Assembly (NCBI GenBank): GCA_964385175.1 | Contig: CAYLNL010000004.1 | Location: 152,627 to 216,626, forward strand | Length of the DNA stretch: 64,000 nucleotides | Direction of reading: 5' to 3' | Source: CAYLNL01 sp964385175 | GTDB lineage: Bacteria; Bacteroidota; Bacteroidia; Flavobacteriales; Flavobacteriaceae | Part shown: positions 26,601 through 34,538 of the stretch, in pieces | Layout: every line of letters begins with the position of its first letter | Position numbering within the stretch: the stretch's first letter is position 1 | Made by a program: the position numbers and the translations under genes | Notes under the pieces: generated by a model | Database searches by the model: none | Told to the model about the DNA's origin: nothing | The model's input: only the letters and a program-made list of their open reading frames with translations

Positions 26601-29600
26601 CAATATCCGCTGCACGATGTCGTAAAAGTATGGGAAGCCCCTTTCAACGGCATTGTACGCATCACCGGGCGGGTACAATTAAAGCCGGGAGCAGCCCTCA
26701 AGGCGCATGACGGCGTGCGTGTGACCATTCAGCACAGCAGCACCGAGTTATGGAGCACCTTCATCGGTTCCGGCGACCATAGCCTGATAACTCCTACGGG
26801 CGTTGCCAACATAGCAGTAACCCGGGGAGACCGGTTGTATTTCCGGGTGCAATCGGTAGAAAACGGCGCCAACGACCAGGTTACCTGGACCCCCGTAGTA
26901 CAGTACACCGACCGACCGGTGGGGCTTACCAACGCCAACCAGCAAGTCGTCTATCGCTATGCCGCCGAGGAAGGATTCATCCTCACCGCCAACCAAACCA
27001 TAGAAGCGCCCATTGATGGCGTCCTTAAAGTAGAAGGACTTTTCCACAAACCCGTAACCTCCGATAACCTTACCGCTACCATCACCCACAACGGAGCGCC
27101 GCTATGGCAGCAAGCCTATACCTGGAATCAGTTGGCGGATGCTGTCATTGATATCGACGTCAATGTAAGCCAAGGCGATATTTTTCAGTTCCAGGTAACG
27201 GCAGACACCAATATCGACTGGAAGGCCCTCTCTTTTAGCCCGCGGATGTATTATACCGCCTCTAACGACCCCGCCTATCCCAACGTTACCGATGCTGAAG
27301 GGGAACCGCTTTTAGAATTTCACCCTACCATTCATTACAGCCTCTTTCCTGAACATTGGGTAGAAGGCGCCGAAAGCCGCTGGGTGTCAACCCTCAATGG
27401 CAATGTTACCATCGCTCCCGAACTAGCCTTCAACGGCGCTCCTAATGGAGAACTTACCCTATCCGTTAAACGAGCGAATCAACTGGTAGCCAAGCAAACC
27501 CTTACCATTGCGGGAGGGGTTGTAGCAGCGATACCTCCTCTTAATATAGCCGTAGCTGTGGGAGATGTATTTTTTATAGAATACCACACCACCAACCGGA
27601 CGCTTGCCGAGGCGGTTATTACTGCCCGAGCGCTGGTGAACAACCCTGCCTGGATGAACCCGATCCGGCGCAATGTAGCCCTCCATACGGTAGAAGACTC
27701 CTTTATCTTTGGACCCTTGTACCGCCACTGGGGGCAATTCGCCTACAACGGCAACCGGGAACGCGCCAACCAGCCCATCAACGAAGCTGATTTGGTATTG
27801 GATCCCGAAATTGAATCGTATAATCCTGCCAGTCTTGATGCTATCGAAAATCCGGAACAAGATTTCAACGGGGTATATAATCCCTTAGAAAGCAATTTTG
27901 TGATGATGATACCGGTCGCGAAAGATCAACTCTGGCGCGGTTACGATGACCTGACGTATGTTACGGAAAGCGAAATCAGTTCTTCTCGTCTGGGAATGGA
28001 CGATATTTCAGTCATCGATCCGATCCCGGGAGGAGAAAATATACAAGCCATTAACCGGGTAACTCAAAGCTCAAATTTTAGTGTCGCGGGCGGAGCGGGC
28101 GCTTTTGGTATAAATGCCGGCGTGAGTACGGGAGACGGATCAACCGATACACAAACAGATTTTATGGACATGAACGGCGATCAATACCCGGATATTGTTA
28201 CCAGGAGTCATATCCAATATACCTTACCTACCGGAAGACTGGAGGAAACCGGAATCCTGCATGTATTAGACCCAGACCTTCCAGACCCTCATAATTCTTT
28301 CAATCATAATTCTTCCAATCATGCCCATGGAGCTAATATAGGCGGCACCTATGCACATTCTAAAAGCAATCAATCACTACCCGCCGGAAAACAAAATTCT
28401 CCTATAACAAATGCCAAGAGAGATCCCATACAATCGAATAATGCTGCCGTAACATCAAGCTCACCGCTGGGATTTAGTGGAAGCGGAAGTTATTCTGAAA
28501 ATGAAGACAAAACCGGACACAGTTGGTTGGATGTAAACGGAGACGGGTTGCCCGACAAGGTGTACCGCGGTGGTGACGTGGCTCTTAACTTAGGGGATAG
28601 TTTTACTGTGCCGGAACCCTGGGGTTATTCGGAAATAAAAGATGGAGTATCCCAAGATTTTGGTGTAGGATTAGGAATTACCTTTGGTAACTGGAGCTAT
28701 GCTTTAGGGGCTTCGCTTTCGCGAAACCAAAACGAAGCCAACGCAACGCTACAGGACATCAACGGAGATGGGTTGGTGGATATCGTTATGAAAGGGGAAC
28801 CCATACGAGTGCGTTTCAATACCGGCAACGGTTTTGGACCGTTCATTCCGTGGACGGGCGCCAATACTATCAGTGATGGCGCTTCTACCGGCGAATCGGT
28901 AAATGTCGCTTTTACCTATTGCATTCCCTTGGTATTTCCAGTTCCGGCATTCAAATTGTGCATTAACCCCAGCGTTACGATAGGCCAGGGCGCCAGCCGC
29001 GAATGGACGCGTATTGCCGATATAGACGGAGACAGCTACCCGGACGTACTGAGTTCTCGAAAAGACGACGAGCTTACCGTGAAACGCTCTACCATCGGGC
29101 GCACCAACCTGCTGCGCAGCGTGCGCCGGCCCTTAGGCGCCGAGTTTACGGTGGCCTACGCCCGCACGGGCAATACCTACAACCTGCAAAACAGCAAATG
29201 GGTATTGAGCGAAGTGGTGGTACACGACGGCTTTAACGGAGACGGCGCCGATACCATGGCGAACGCCTTTGAGTACGAAGACGGCTATTACGACCGGCAC
29301 GAACGGGAATTTTACGGCTTTGCGCGGGTAACCAGCCGCCAGTTGGATACTCAGAACGGCAATGCCGTCTATCGCTCCGTAGTGCAGGAGTTCCACAACC
29401 AGCATTACTACGAAAAAGGGTTATTGGCGCGCGAATTTTTGCAGGACGGCGCCGGGAACCGCTACACGGAAACGCTGAACACCTACCAGCTGAAAGACAT
29501 CGCCAGCGGCAGCATTTTGCCGGCGGACTATGCCACCAACGATGCCGGGGCGGCCTTCCCCGCCTTAGCGGAAACGCTGAAACAGTTTTACGAAGGCCAG

Positions 29601-32600
29601 GGCGCCCCCCAGAAAAGCACGCAAATGACGTATAGCTACGATGCGCTGGGCAATGTAATCGGCTATACCGATTTCGGGGATGCCGGCGCCGGGGACGACA
29701 TTACAGCGCAAATTACCTACCATGCGCTGCCCGCGCTCTATATTATGAACGCACCCCAGTCTATCTTTGTAAACGGGGACGGGCAAACCTACCGCCACCG
29801 CGAAACGATCGTAGACCCGGCAACGGGCGATGTTACCCAGATCCGCAGGTACTTAGCGGATGGCAGCGCCGCACAGTACGATATTACCTACGACGGCTAC
29901 GGCAACATCGCCTCCCTTACCCGGCCGGAAAATGCGACGGGGCAGCGCCTGGCGTTCAGCTATAGCTACGACCCGGCGGTGCATACCTACACCACCGGCA
30001 TTACGGACAGCTACGGCTACAGCTCTTCGGCGGCCTACGACTACCGCTTCGGGCAACTGCTTTCCACAACAGACCTGAACGGGCAGCAATTACAATATAC
30101 GCTGGACCACGCGGGGCGGGTGAGCAGCATTACGGGCCCCTTAGAACTGGCAGTGGGCGTTCCCTATACCATCGCTTTTGAGTATCATCCCGAAGCGGGC
30201 GTCCCCTGGGCGCGCACGCGCCACTACGACCCCGCGCACCCGGGCAACGACTTAGAAACGTTTACGTTTGCAGACGGGTTGAAACGCCCCCTGCAGGTGA
30301 AAAAAGACGCCGCGCTCTACACGGCGCCCCAGGGCGCCGACGAGGAGTCCATGATTGTCTCCGGGCGGGTTACGTTCGATGCGTTTGGGCGCACCACCGA
30401 GAGCTACTACCCTATTACGGAGCCTAAGGGAACGGAAAGTGATTTTAATCCCGTGTACGACGGGGTGGCGCCTACCACTACCGCTTACGATGTATTGGAC
30501 CGGGCGCTGGCGGTTACGCTGCCGGACGGGGCGGTTATGGCTACCGACTACGGCTTCGATACGGACCGGGACGGGGCCTTGCAGTTCCGCACCCGGGTTA
30601 CGGACGCCAACGGCATCTGGAAACAGAGCTTTACCAATGTGCGGGGCCTCACCACGGCGGTACGCGAGCAGTACAGCCAGGGCAGCGACATCTGGACGAG
30701 CTATGCGTACAACCCCATAAACGAGCTGGTAGCGGTTACGGACGACCAAAACAACGTGATTAGCTCGGGCTATGATTACTTAGGGCGCCGCACCCAGGTA
30801 ACGCACCCGGATGCGGGCCTTACCACGTACCAGTACGACCTGGCGGACAACCTGACCCAAAAAGTAACCGCCAACCTGCAGGGCACGGGTATGGGTATTG
30901 ACTATGTATATGACCACGAGCGGCTCACCGAAATTCACTACCCACAACATAGCTACAACAACGTTACCTATACCTACGGGGCGCCGGGGGCGCCACACCA
31001 CCGCGCCGGGCGTATTGCGCTGCATCAGGATGCCAGCGGCTCGCAGGAGTTTTTCTACAACCCCTTAGGCGCCCTGGTGCGCAACACCCGCACGGTTACG
31101 GTGCCGGAGAGCGAGCCGGTGGTCTATACGACCGAGTGGACCTACGATACCTGGAACCGGGTAACGGGCATGGTGTATCCGGACAGCGAAACGCTCAGCT
31201 ATACCTACAACACGGGCGGGCTGCTGCACAGTTTTGCCGGCGCCAAAGACGGCACGGACTACAACTACCTTACCCAGTTGGGTTACGACAAGTTTGAGCA
31301 GCGGGTGTATCTGGGCTACGGCAACGGTACGGAGACCTTTTACAGCTACGAGCCGCTGCGCCGCCGGTTGCAGCACTTAGTCGCCGAAACGGCTGCCAAC
31401 CGCGCCATGCTCGATAATGTCTATAGCTACGACAACGTGAACAACATTTTGCAGGTGCAGAACCTGGCGCCGACCCCGGACAGCAACCTCATGGGCGGCG
31501 GGTTTGACTACCAGTACACCTACGACGACCTCTACCGCCTTACGGAAGCTACGGGCAGCCATATTGGCAGCAACCACGAGAACCGCTATACCCTGGCGAT
31601 GACCTACAACAGCGTTCACAGCATTCTCAGCAAAAACCAGTTGCACGAGTTTAAAAATACGGGGGCGCAAAACTGGAGCCCGCGAAACGAGACCACCTAC
31701 ACCTACGCGTACGAGTACGGGCAAACCCAGCCGCATGCGCCCGTGCACATAGGCGAGCGCGCCTATACGTACGACGCCAACGGCAACCAGACGGGCTGGA
31801 CACACGATGTGAGCGGCCAGCAGCGGGAACTAATTTGGGACGAGGAAAACCGCATTGCCTCCATAGCCGATAACGGGGCGCTGTACAGCTATATTTACGA
31901 TGCCTCCGGCGAGCGGGTAATGAAAAACAACGGACAGGGGCAAACCATCAGTATCGATGGCAGCCAAACCGGCAACGGTGGCAAAATAGGCAACTATACC
32001 ATTTATGTAAACCCCTACGTGGTGGTGCGCAGCGGGCAGTTTACGAAACATTTTTACATCGAGAGCCAACGGGTGGTTACCAAATTGGGGGAAGGAAGCG
32101 ATGGATTGGACCTAAATGGCAACGGGAACGGGAATGATTTAGAAGCATTCCAGTACTACTACCATCCGGACCATTTAGGTAGTTCTTCATATATAACAGA
32201 CATAGACGGGGAGGTTACGCAACACATCGAGTACTTCCCGTTTGGAGAAACCTTTTTAGAGGAACACTCTAATACCGATAGAACACCCTATCTCTTTAAT
32301 GGGAAGGAACTGGATGAGGAGACAGGGTTGTATTATTATGGTGCCCGGTATTACGATGCCCGGACGAGTGTTTGGCAGAGTGTTGACCCACCATTGTTAG
32401 ACGGAAGATACTTGGATGGAGATTTAAACCTTGGTATTTATAACCCCAATAATCTAGCGGCTTATTCTTATACATGGAATAATCCTGTAAAATACACTGA
32501 TCCTGATGGTAAAATAGTTTTTTTACCAATATTAGCTGCTGCCTGGGCAGTTGTAGAAATTGGGTTAGCGGTTTATGATGCATACGATACTGTTAAAACA

Positions 32601-33116
32601 CTCTCAGATCCAAATAATAGTGCATGGGAAAAAACTGTAGCAGGTGGATTGTTTGTATTAGGAGCCGTAGCTCCTGGAGGAGGATACTCTGCTATAGATG
32701 ATGGAGTTGAAATGGCTATTAAACATGGTGATGGTGCCATGGATGCAGTAAAGACTACTTCAAACGTGGTTGAAAATGCCAAAAAGGGAAAAAATTTTGA
32801 GGGAGTTATTACAAAAGACCTTAAACAAACAGGTCATAATAATGTAGCAGAACAAGTTACAGTAAAACCCAATGGAGGTGGCAAGAATGTTCGATTAGAT
32901 AATGTAAGCACAAAGGATGGTCAGATAAAACTTACTGATGCAAAATCTTCAGCTACTGCACCACTTACAAAAAATCAAAAAACAGGTTATCCCGCAATAG
33001 AAAAAAGTGGTGGAACAGTAGTAGGCAACAAAGGAGCAGCTCAAGGTTATCCTGCGGGTACTAAAATACCGCCTACTAAAGTTGATATAATTAGACCTAA
33101 AGATATTAAGCAATGA
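23697..33116 (+). CDS. SpvB/RHS-repeat polymorphic toxin
   Basis: A 3139-residue secreted toxin of the Tc/RHS type. After a signal-like start (MNRIVPFVISLLSIPSSGYT) there is a beta-rich region to about 430, an SpvB/TcaC-like domain (SYPITLPAGRQGMQPQLAIQ), FG-GAP/VCBS segments (DINGDGLPDKV, DMNGDQYPDIV, DINGDGLVDIV) and a TcdB-middle-like block. RHS/YD repeats follow to the core end (HPDHLGSS, GLYYYGARYYDARTSVWQ, NPVKYTDPDGK near residue 2938). The 200-residue tip has hydrophobic pre-toxin helices and a domain with Glu~3052, Asp~3068 and DAK (3081-3083), spaced like a restriction-endonuclease fold nuclease. The tip is AT-rich while the core is GC-rich. The downstream gene overlaps by four bases. 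Confidence 0.88.
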   Translation: MNRIVPFVISLLSIPSSGYTRAIDPVKKDKTTTETTLFYPSAQKEGFIGISPEKKFDSPADNVFEVVLADAPAPGDEVWLTYQLYGLQDHTAVSRSINNQVSVGGYLIQKHTDWSAQKEQIAVHWLKKGSNLVRFTLPEGVDYHYAIKNLGFLVKKGAAKSSRNILINQPETHSYYGETGYVKGFVTGKDCEKARIYIDGKAVLSVASEFEGLSQRKGESISWYSTIKAVFPDGEILEKRVSYTTPQALTRKNTIAPNAALVAENTFIPGKSLQLTLTGASLTVSPDALTGKRNLSITALRPIDIPAMDMGMVNVTKEHGGFRFLPHGTQFAKDAGVALTYDPSKIPQGYTEKDIRTYYFDETTRHWVALKRDSIAAGSHTILSKTGHFTDMINAIIKVPESPETAGFTPTSIKDIKAADPSAGINTVEPPSANNMGTANMSYPITLPAGRQGMQPQLAIQYNSEGDNSWLGMGWNLQLPAITIDTRWGVPRYWPAQETETYSFGGEQLSPVAHRGALQNRSAEKQFYPRVEGGFNRIIRHGDSPTNYWWEVTDKSGTRYFYGGTPASGVDTRAILTDAWGNIAHWALTEVRDTNDNFVRYQYTQVEDAGVQGGTVPGYQLYIARISYTGHQDAEGPYEVIFTRDRDLGESRRADVGINARYGFKQVTADLLRRIDVQFSGQSVRSYELQYTQGAFYKTLLRHLIEYDANGNEFTRHELEYYDEVRNQDGVYEPFTAQENWTSRLDTVSKGFKNPLESFNGDASMLSGSGSDSKTLGVAVTVGINDGKLINKSLTLGGKLGFSISDSEGMLTLVDINGDGLPDKVIANSNGLFYRANLSGPGGNPVFDDNLPPTPITGVTEFSRSNTITGNFGFEAHLGFGTPFSEGFIGEDTMISKTVENTYFSDVNGDGLIDIVSNGKAYYNHIDDNGNPVFTQSSADTPNPIDENSTIDAGIVEIDPAEQEALIDQYPLHDVVKVWEAPFNGIVRITGRVQLKPGAALKAHDGVRVTIQHSSTELWSTFIGSGDHSLITPTGVANIAVTRGDRLYFRVQSVENGANDQVTWTPVVQYTDRPVGLTNANQQVVYRYAAEEGFILTANQTIEAPIDGVLKVEGLFHKPVTSDNLTATITHNGAPLWQQAYTWNQLADAVIDIDVNVSQGDIFQFQVTADTNIDWKALSFSPRMYYTASNDPAYPNVTDAEGEPLLEFHPTIHYSLFPEHWVEGAESRWVSTLNGNVTIAPELAFNGAPNGELTLSVKRANQLVAKQTLTIAGGVVAAIPPLNIAVAVGDVFFIEYHTTNRTLAEAVITARALVNNPAWMNPIRRNVALHTVEDSFIFGPLYRHWGQFAYNGNRERANQPINEADLVLDPEIESYNPASLDAIENPEQDFNGVYNPLESNFVMMIPVAKDQLWRGYDDLTYVTESEISSSRLGMDDISVIDPIPGGENIQAINRVTQSSNFSVAGGAGAFGINAGVSTGDGSTDTQTDFMDMNGDQYPDIVTRSHIQYTLPTGRLEETGILHVLDPDLPDPHNSFNHNSSNHAHGANIGGTYAHSKSNQSLPAGKQNSPITNAKRDPIQSNNAAVTSSSPLGFSGSGSYSENEDKTGHSWLDVNGDGLPDKVYRGGDVALNLGDSFTVPEPWGYSEIKDGVSQDFGVGLGITFGNWSYALGASLSRNQNEANATLQDINGDGLVDIVMKGEPIRVRFNTGNGFGPFIPWTGANTISDGASTGESVNVAFTYCIPLVFPVPAFKLCINPSVTIGQGASREWTRIADIDGDSYPDVLSSRKDDELTVKRSTIGRTNLLRSVRRPLGAEFTVAYARTGNTYNLQNSKWVLSEVVVHDGFNGDGADTMANAFEYEDGYYDRHEREFYGFARVTSRQLDTQNGNAVYRSVVQEFHNQHYYEKGLLAREFLQDGAGNRYTETLNTYQLKDIASGSILPADYATNDAGAAFPALAETLKQFYEGQGAPQKSTQMTYSYDALGNVIGYTDFGDAGAGDDITAQITYHALPALYIMNAPQSIFVNGDGQTYRHRETIVDPATGDVTQIRRYLADGSAAQYDITYDGYGNIASLTRPENATGQRLAFSYSYDPAVHTYTTGITDSYGYSSSAAYDYRFGQLLSTTDLNGQQLQYTLDHAGRVSSITGPLELAVGVPYTIAFEYHPEAGVPWARTRHYDPAHPGNDLETFTFADGLKRPLQVKKDAALYTAPQGADEESMIVSGRVTFDAFGRTTESYYPITEPKGTESDFNPVYDGVAPTTTAYDVLDRALAVTLPDGAVMATDYGFDTDRDGALQFRTRVTDANGIWKQSFTNVRGLTTAVREQYSQGSDIWTSYAYNPINELVAVTDDQNNVISSGYDYLGRRTQVTHPDAGLTTYQYDLADNLTQKVTANLQGTGMGIDYVYDHERLTEIHYPQHSYNNVTYTYGAPGAPHHRAGRIALHQDASGSQEFFYNPLGALVRNTRTVTVPESEPVVYTTEWTYDTWNRVTGMVYPDSETLSYTYNTGGLLHSFAGAKDGTDYNYLTQLGYDKFEQRVYLGYGNGTETFYSYEPLRRRLQHLVAETAANRAMLDNVYSYDNVNNILQVQNLAPTPDSNLMGGGFDYQYTYDDLYRLTEATGSHIGSNHENRYTLAMTYNSVHSILSKNQLHEFKNTGAQNWSPRNETTYTYAYEYGQTQPHAPVHIGERAYTYDANGNQTGWTHDVSGQQRELIWDEENRIASIADNGALYSYIYDASGERVMKNNGQGQTISIDGSQTGNGGKIGNYTIYVNPYVVVRSGQFTKHFYIESQRVVTKLGEGSDGLDLNGNGNGNDLEAFQYYYHPDHLGSSSYITDIDGEVTQHIEYFPFGETFLEEHSNTDRTPYLFNGKELDEETGLYYYGARYYDARTSVWQSVDPPLLDGRYLDGDLNLGIYNPNNLAAYSYTWNNPVKYTDPDGKIVFLPILAAAWAVVEIGLAVYDAYDTVKTLSDPNNSAWEKTVAGGLFVLGAVAPGGGYSAIDDGVEMAIKHGDGAMDAVKTTSNVVENAKKGKNFEGVITKDLKQTGHNNVAEQVTVKPNGGGKNVRLDNVSTKDGQIKLTDAKSSATAPLTKNQKTGYPAIEKSGGTVVGNKGAAQGYPAGTKIPPTKVDIIRPKDIKQ

Positions 33117-33745
33117 CAGATAGAGAATTTTTTAAAACGGAAGTTTTAAGACTTTTGAACGGAAATCTTGTTCCTTTTGGTTATAAATTGTCAAAGTCAG
33201 CTTGTGATTTTACTAAAAAGACAGATTTTGGTTGGAATAAATATCAAATTGTTTTTTTAATACGTGACAATGGTTGGGAAATTAAACCAAGTCTATTGAT
33301 GCGTTTTGATATTGTAGAAGATTTATTCCACCAGATTTCAGATTTTGAAAAAAAGTATCAAAAGGGTACACCAACTATAGGCTCTTCCATAGAAGATTTA
33401 GGTATTTATGGACTTGAAACAAGGTTTGATTTGTCTGATAAAAATCAGATAGAGGGTATAGTAAATAACTTGGTTGAGTTGTTTAAATCTGTGGCATTGC
33501 CGTTCTTTGCTAAATATAGTAATCTACAAGAAGTTGATAACCTTCTTAATGGAAATATTGCAGACACTTCAATGACAGGAGACATTTTTAAAGGTACAAA
33601 GTCATTAATAATAGCTAAACTGTTAAATAGGAATGATTTATTGAACCTTGAAAAGACATATCAAACTTTCTATGAAAATTTTTCAAATGGCTTTTATTTA
33701 CCCGAATACATTAGGTTGAAAAAATATTTGTTAGACAATGGGTAA
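33113..33745 (+). CDS. Candidate immunity protein for the RHS toxin tip
   Basis: A 210-residue cytoplasmic protein without signal peptide, starting at an ATGA overlap with the toxin stop. This is the standard position of a polymorphic-toxin immunity gene, and its base composition matches the AT-rich tip. The N-terminal half (LNGNLVPFGYKLSKSACDF, NKYQIVFLIRDNGWEI, LMRFDIVEDLFHQI) is reminiscent of DUF4304-like small proteins found as immunity factors, but I am not sure of that. The role is inferred from position. The stop codon lies in the first unit of a direct repeat. Confidence 0.65.
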   Translation: MTDREFFKTEVLRLLNGNLVPFGYKLSKSACDFTKKTDFGWNKYQIVFLIRDNGWEIKPSLLMRFDIVEDLFHQISDFEKKYQKGTPTIGSSIEDLGIYGLETRFDLSDKNQIEGIVNNLVELFKSVALPFFAKYSNLQEVDNLLNGNIADTSMTGDIFKGTKSLIIAKLLNRNDLLNLEKTYQTFYENFSNGFYLPEYIRLKKYLLDNG

Positions 33746-33818
33746 TGTATCAGATGTGTGGGTGGTGGTTGGGTAAGGAGGTAATGTATCAGATGTGTGG
33801 ATGGTGGTTGGGTGGGGG
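33742..33818 (+). repeat. 39-base direct repeat at the end of the immunity gene
   Basis: Two near-identical units begin at 33742 and 33781, each GTAATGTATCAGATGTGTGG followed by (A/G)TGGTGGTTGGGT. The immunity stop codon TAA lies in the first unit. Related cores recur at 33941 (TGTATCAGAATTAGTGATGG), 33971 (GTAATGTATCAGAATTAGTG) and 34131 (ATGTATCGGAGTTAGTGATG), so the repeat may mark cassette ends. Confidence 0.8.
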
Positions 33819-33865
33819 TGTAATTAGCTGATTTTCAAGAGTTATAATTTCAAGAACTAATTTTT

Positions 33866-33891
33866 ATAAGACGGGTATCAACCCGTCTTAT
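33866..33891 (+). terminator. Hairpin A in RHS debris, possible terminator
   Basis: A perfect 11-base stem, ATAAGACGGGT with ACCCGTCTTAT and loop ATCA. The following tract (GTATTTTTAAGG) is only partly T-rich, so termination is plausible rather than certain. A second hairpin with the same surroundings but a different stem lies at 34059. Confidence 0.5.
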
Positions 33892-34058
33892 GTATTTTTA
33901 AGGGTTTAAACGTCAAAAAATGATAGAATCAGACACCTCGTGTATCAGAATTAGTGATGGTGTTTTTTTGGTAATGTATCAGAATTAGTGATGGGCTGAA
34001 AATACAGATGTAACGTATTGAAAGACAAGGCTTAAAAAATTATATCAAGAAGTGTAAA

Positions 34059-34082
34059 GAAGATGGGCAACTACCCATCTTC
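34059..34082 (+). terminator. Hairpin B in RHS debris, possible terminator
   Basis: A perfect 9-base stem, GAAGATGGG with CCCATCTTC and loop CAACTA, followed by GTTATTTTGG. About 30 bases further come CACTCAAAAAATCATGG and then CACCTCATGTATCGG. This order parallels that after hairpin A, so 33866-33960 and 34059-34151 are diverged copies of one unit of about 94 bases. Confidence 0.5.
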
Positions 34083-34219
34083 GTTATTTTGGAAGCTGTA
34101 CACTCAAAAAATCATGGAAACAAGCACCTCATGTATCGGAGTTAGTGATGGCGTTTTTTGGAACAAAAAATACCCTATATTTGAAAAAAAAGTTCTTTGA
34201 AGTCTTGTGTTTTTGAAAT

Positions 34220-34459
34220 GGTAACAACCAGGAGGCCTTTCAATACTATTACCATCCCGACCACCTGGGCAGTTCTGCTTATATTACGGATGTAGAAGGT
34301 GAGGTAAGCCAACACATCGAGTACTTCCCATTTGGGGAAACCTTTTTAGAGGAACACAGCAATACGGACAGGACGCCATACTTGTTTAATGCTAAGGAGT
34401 TGGATGAAGGAAATACTATACCTCTACCCTATCATATCTTCGGAGAGAGATTTTATTAG
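34220..34459 (+). pseudogene. Displaced RHS core-end fragment
   Basis: One frame reads NNQEAFQYYYHPDHLGSSAY, then EYFPFGETFLEEHSNTDRTP and LFNAKELDEG, after which it leaves the RHS pattern and stops at 34457-34459. This nearly repeats residues of the intact RHS gene upstream (EAFQYYYHPDHLGSSSYI, FPFGETFLEEHSNTDRTP), with many silent changes. There is no start codon in frame and no GLYYYGARYY continuation. It is a relic of an earlier RHS 3' end, or a recombination template for tip exchange. The rest of 33746-34538 holds only the repeats and hairpins listed separately. Confidence 0.8.
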
Positions 34460-34538
34460 GAATCATTGCTAACATCTTTCTAAAAATAGAAAGATAATGA
34501 ATATTCTTCCTATCTTAGCTTTTCCAAAACTCTTCTTA

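Noticed and set aside
33742..34160. Repeats after the immunity gene considered as a CRISPR array
   Set aside because: The units are irregular in length and spacing, there are no constant-length unique spacers, and no cas gene is present.
33742..34538. Region after the RHS gene considered as an insertion sequence or integron
   Set aside because: No transposase or integrase frame and no terminal inverted repeats with target duplication were found; the content is explained by RHS debris and repeats.
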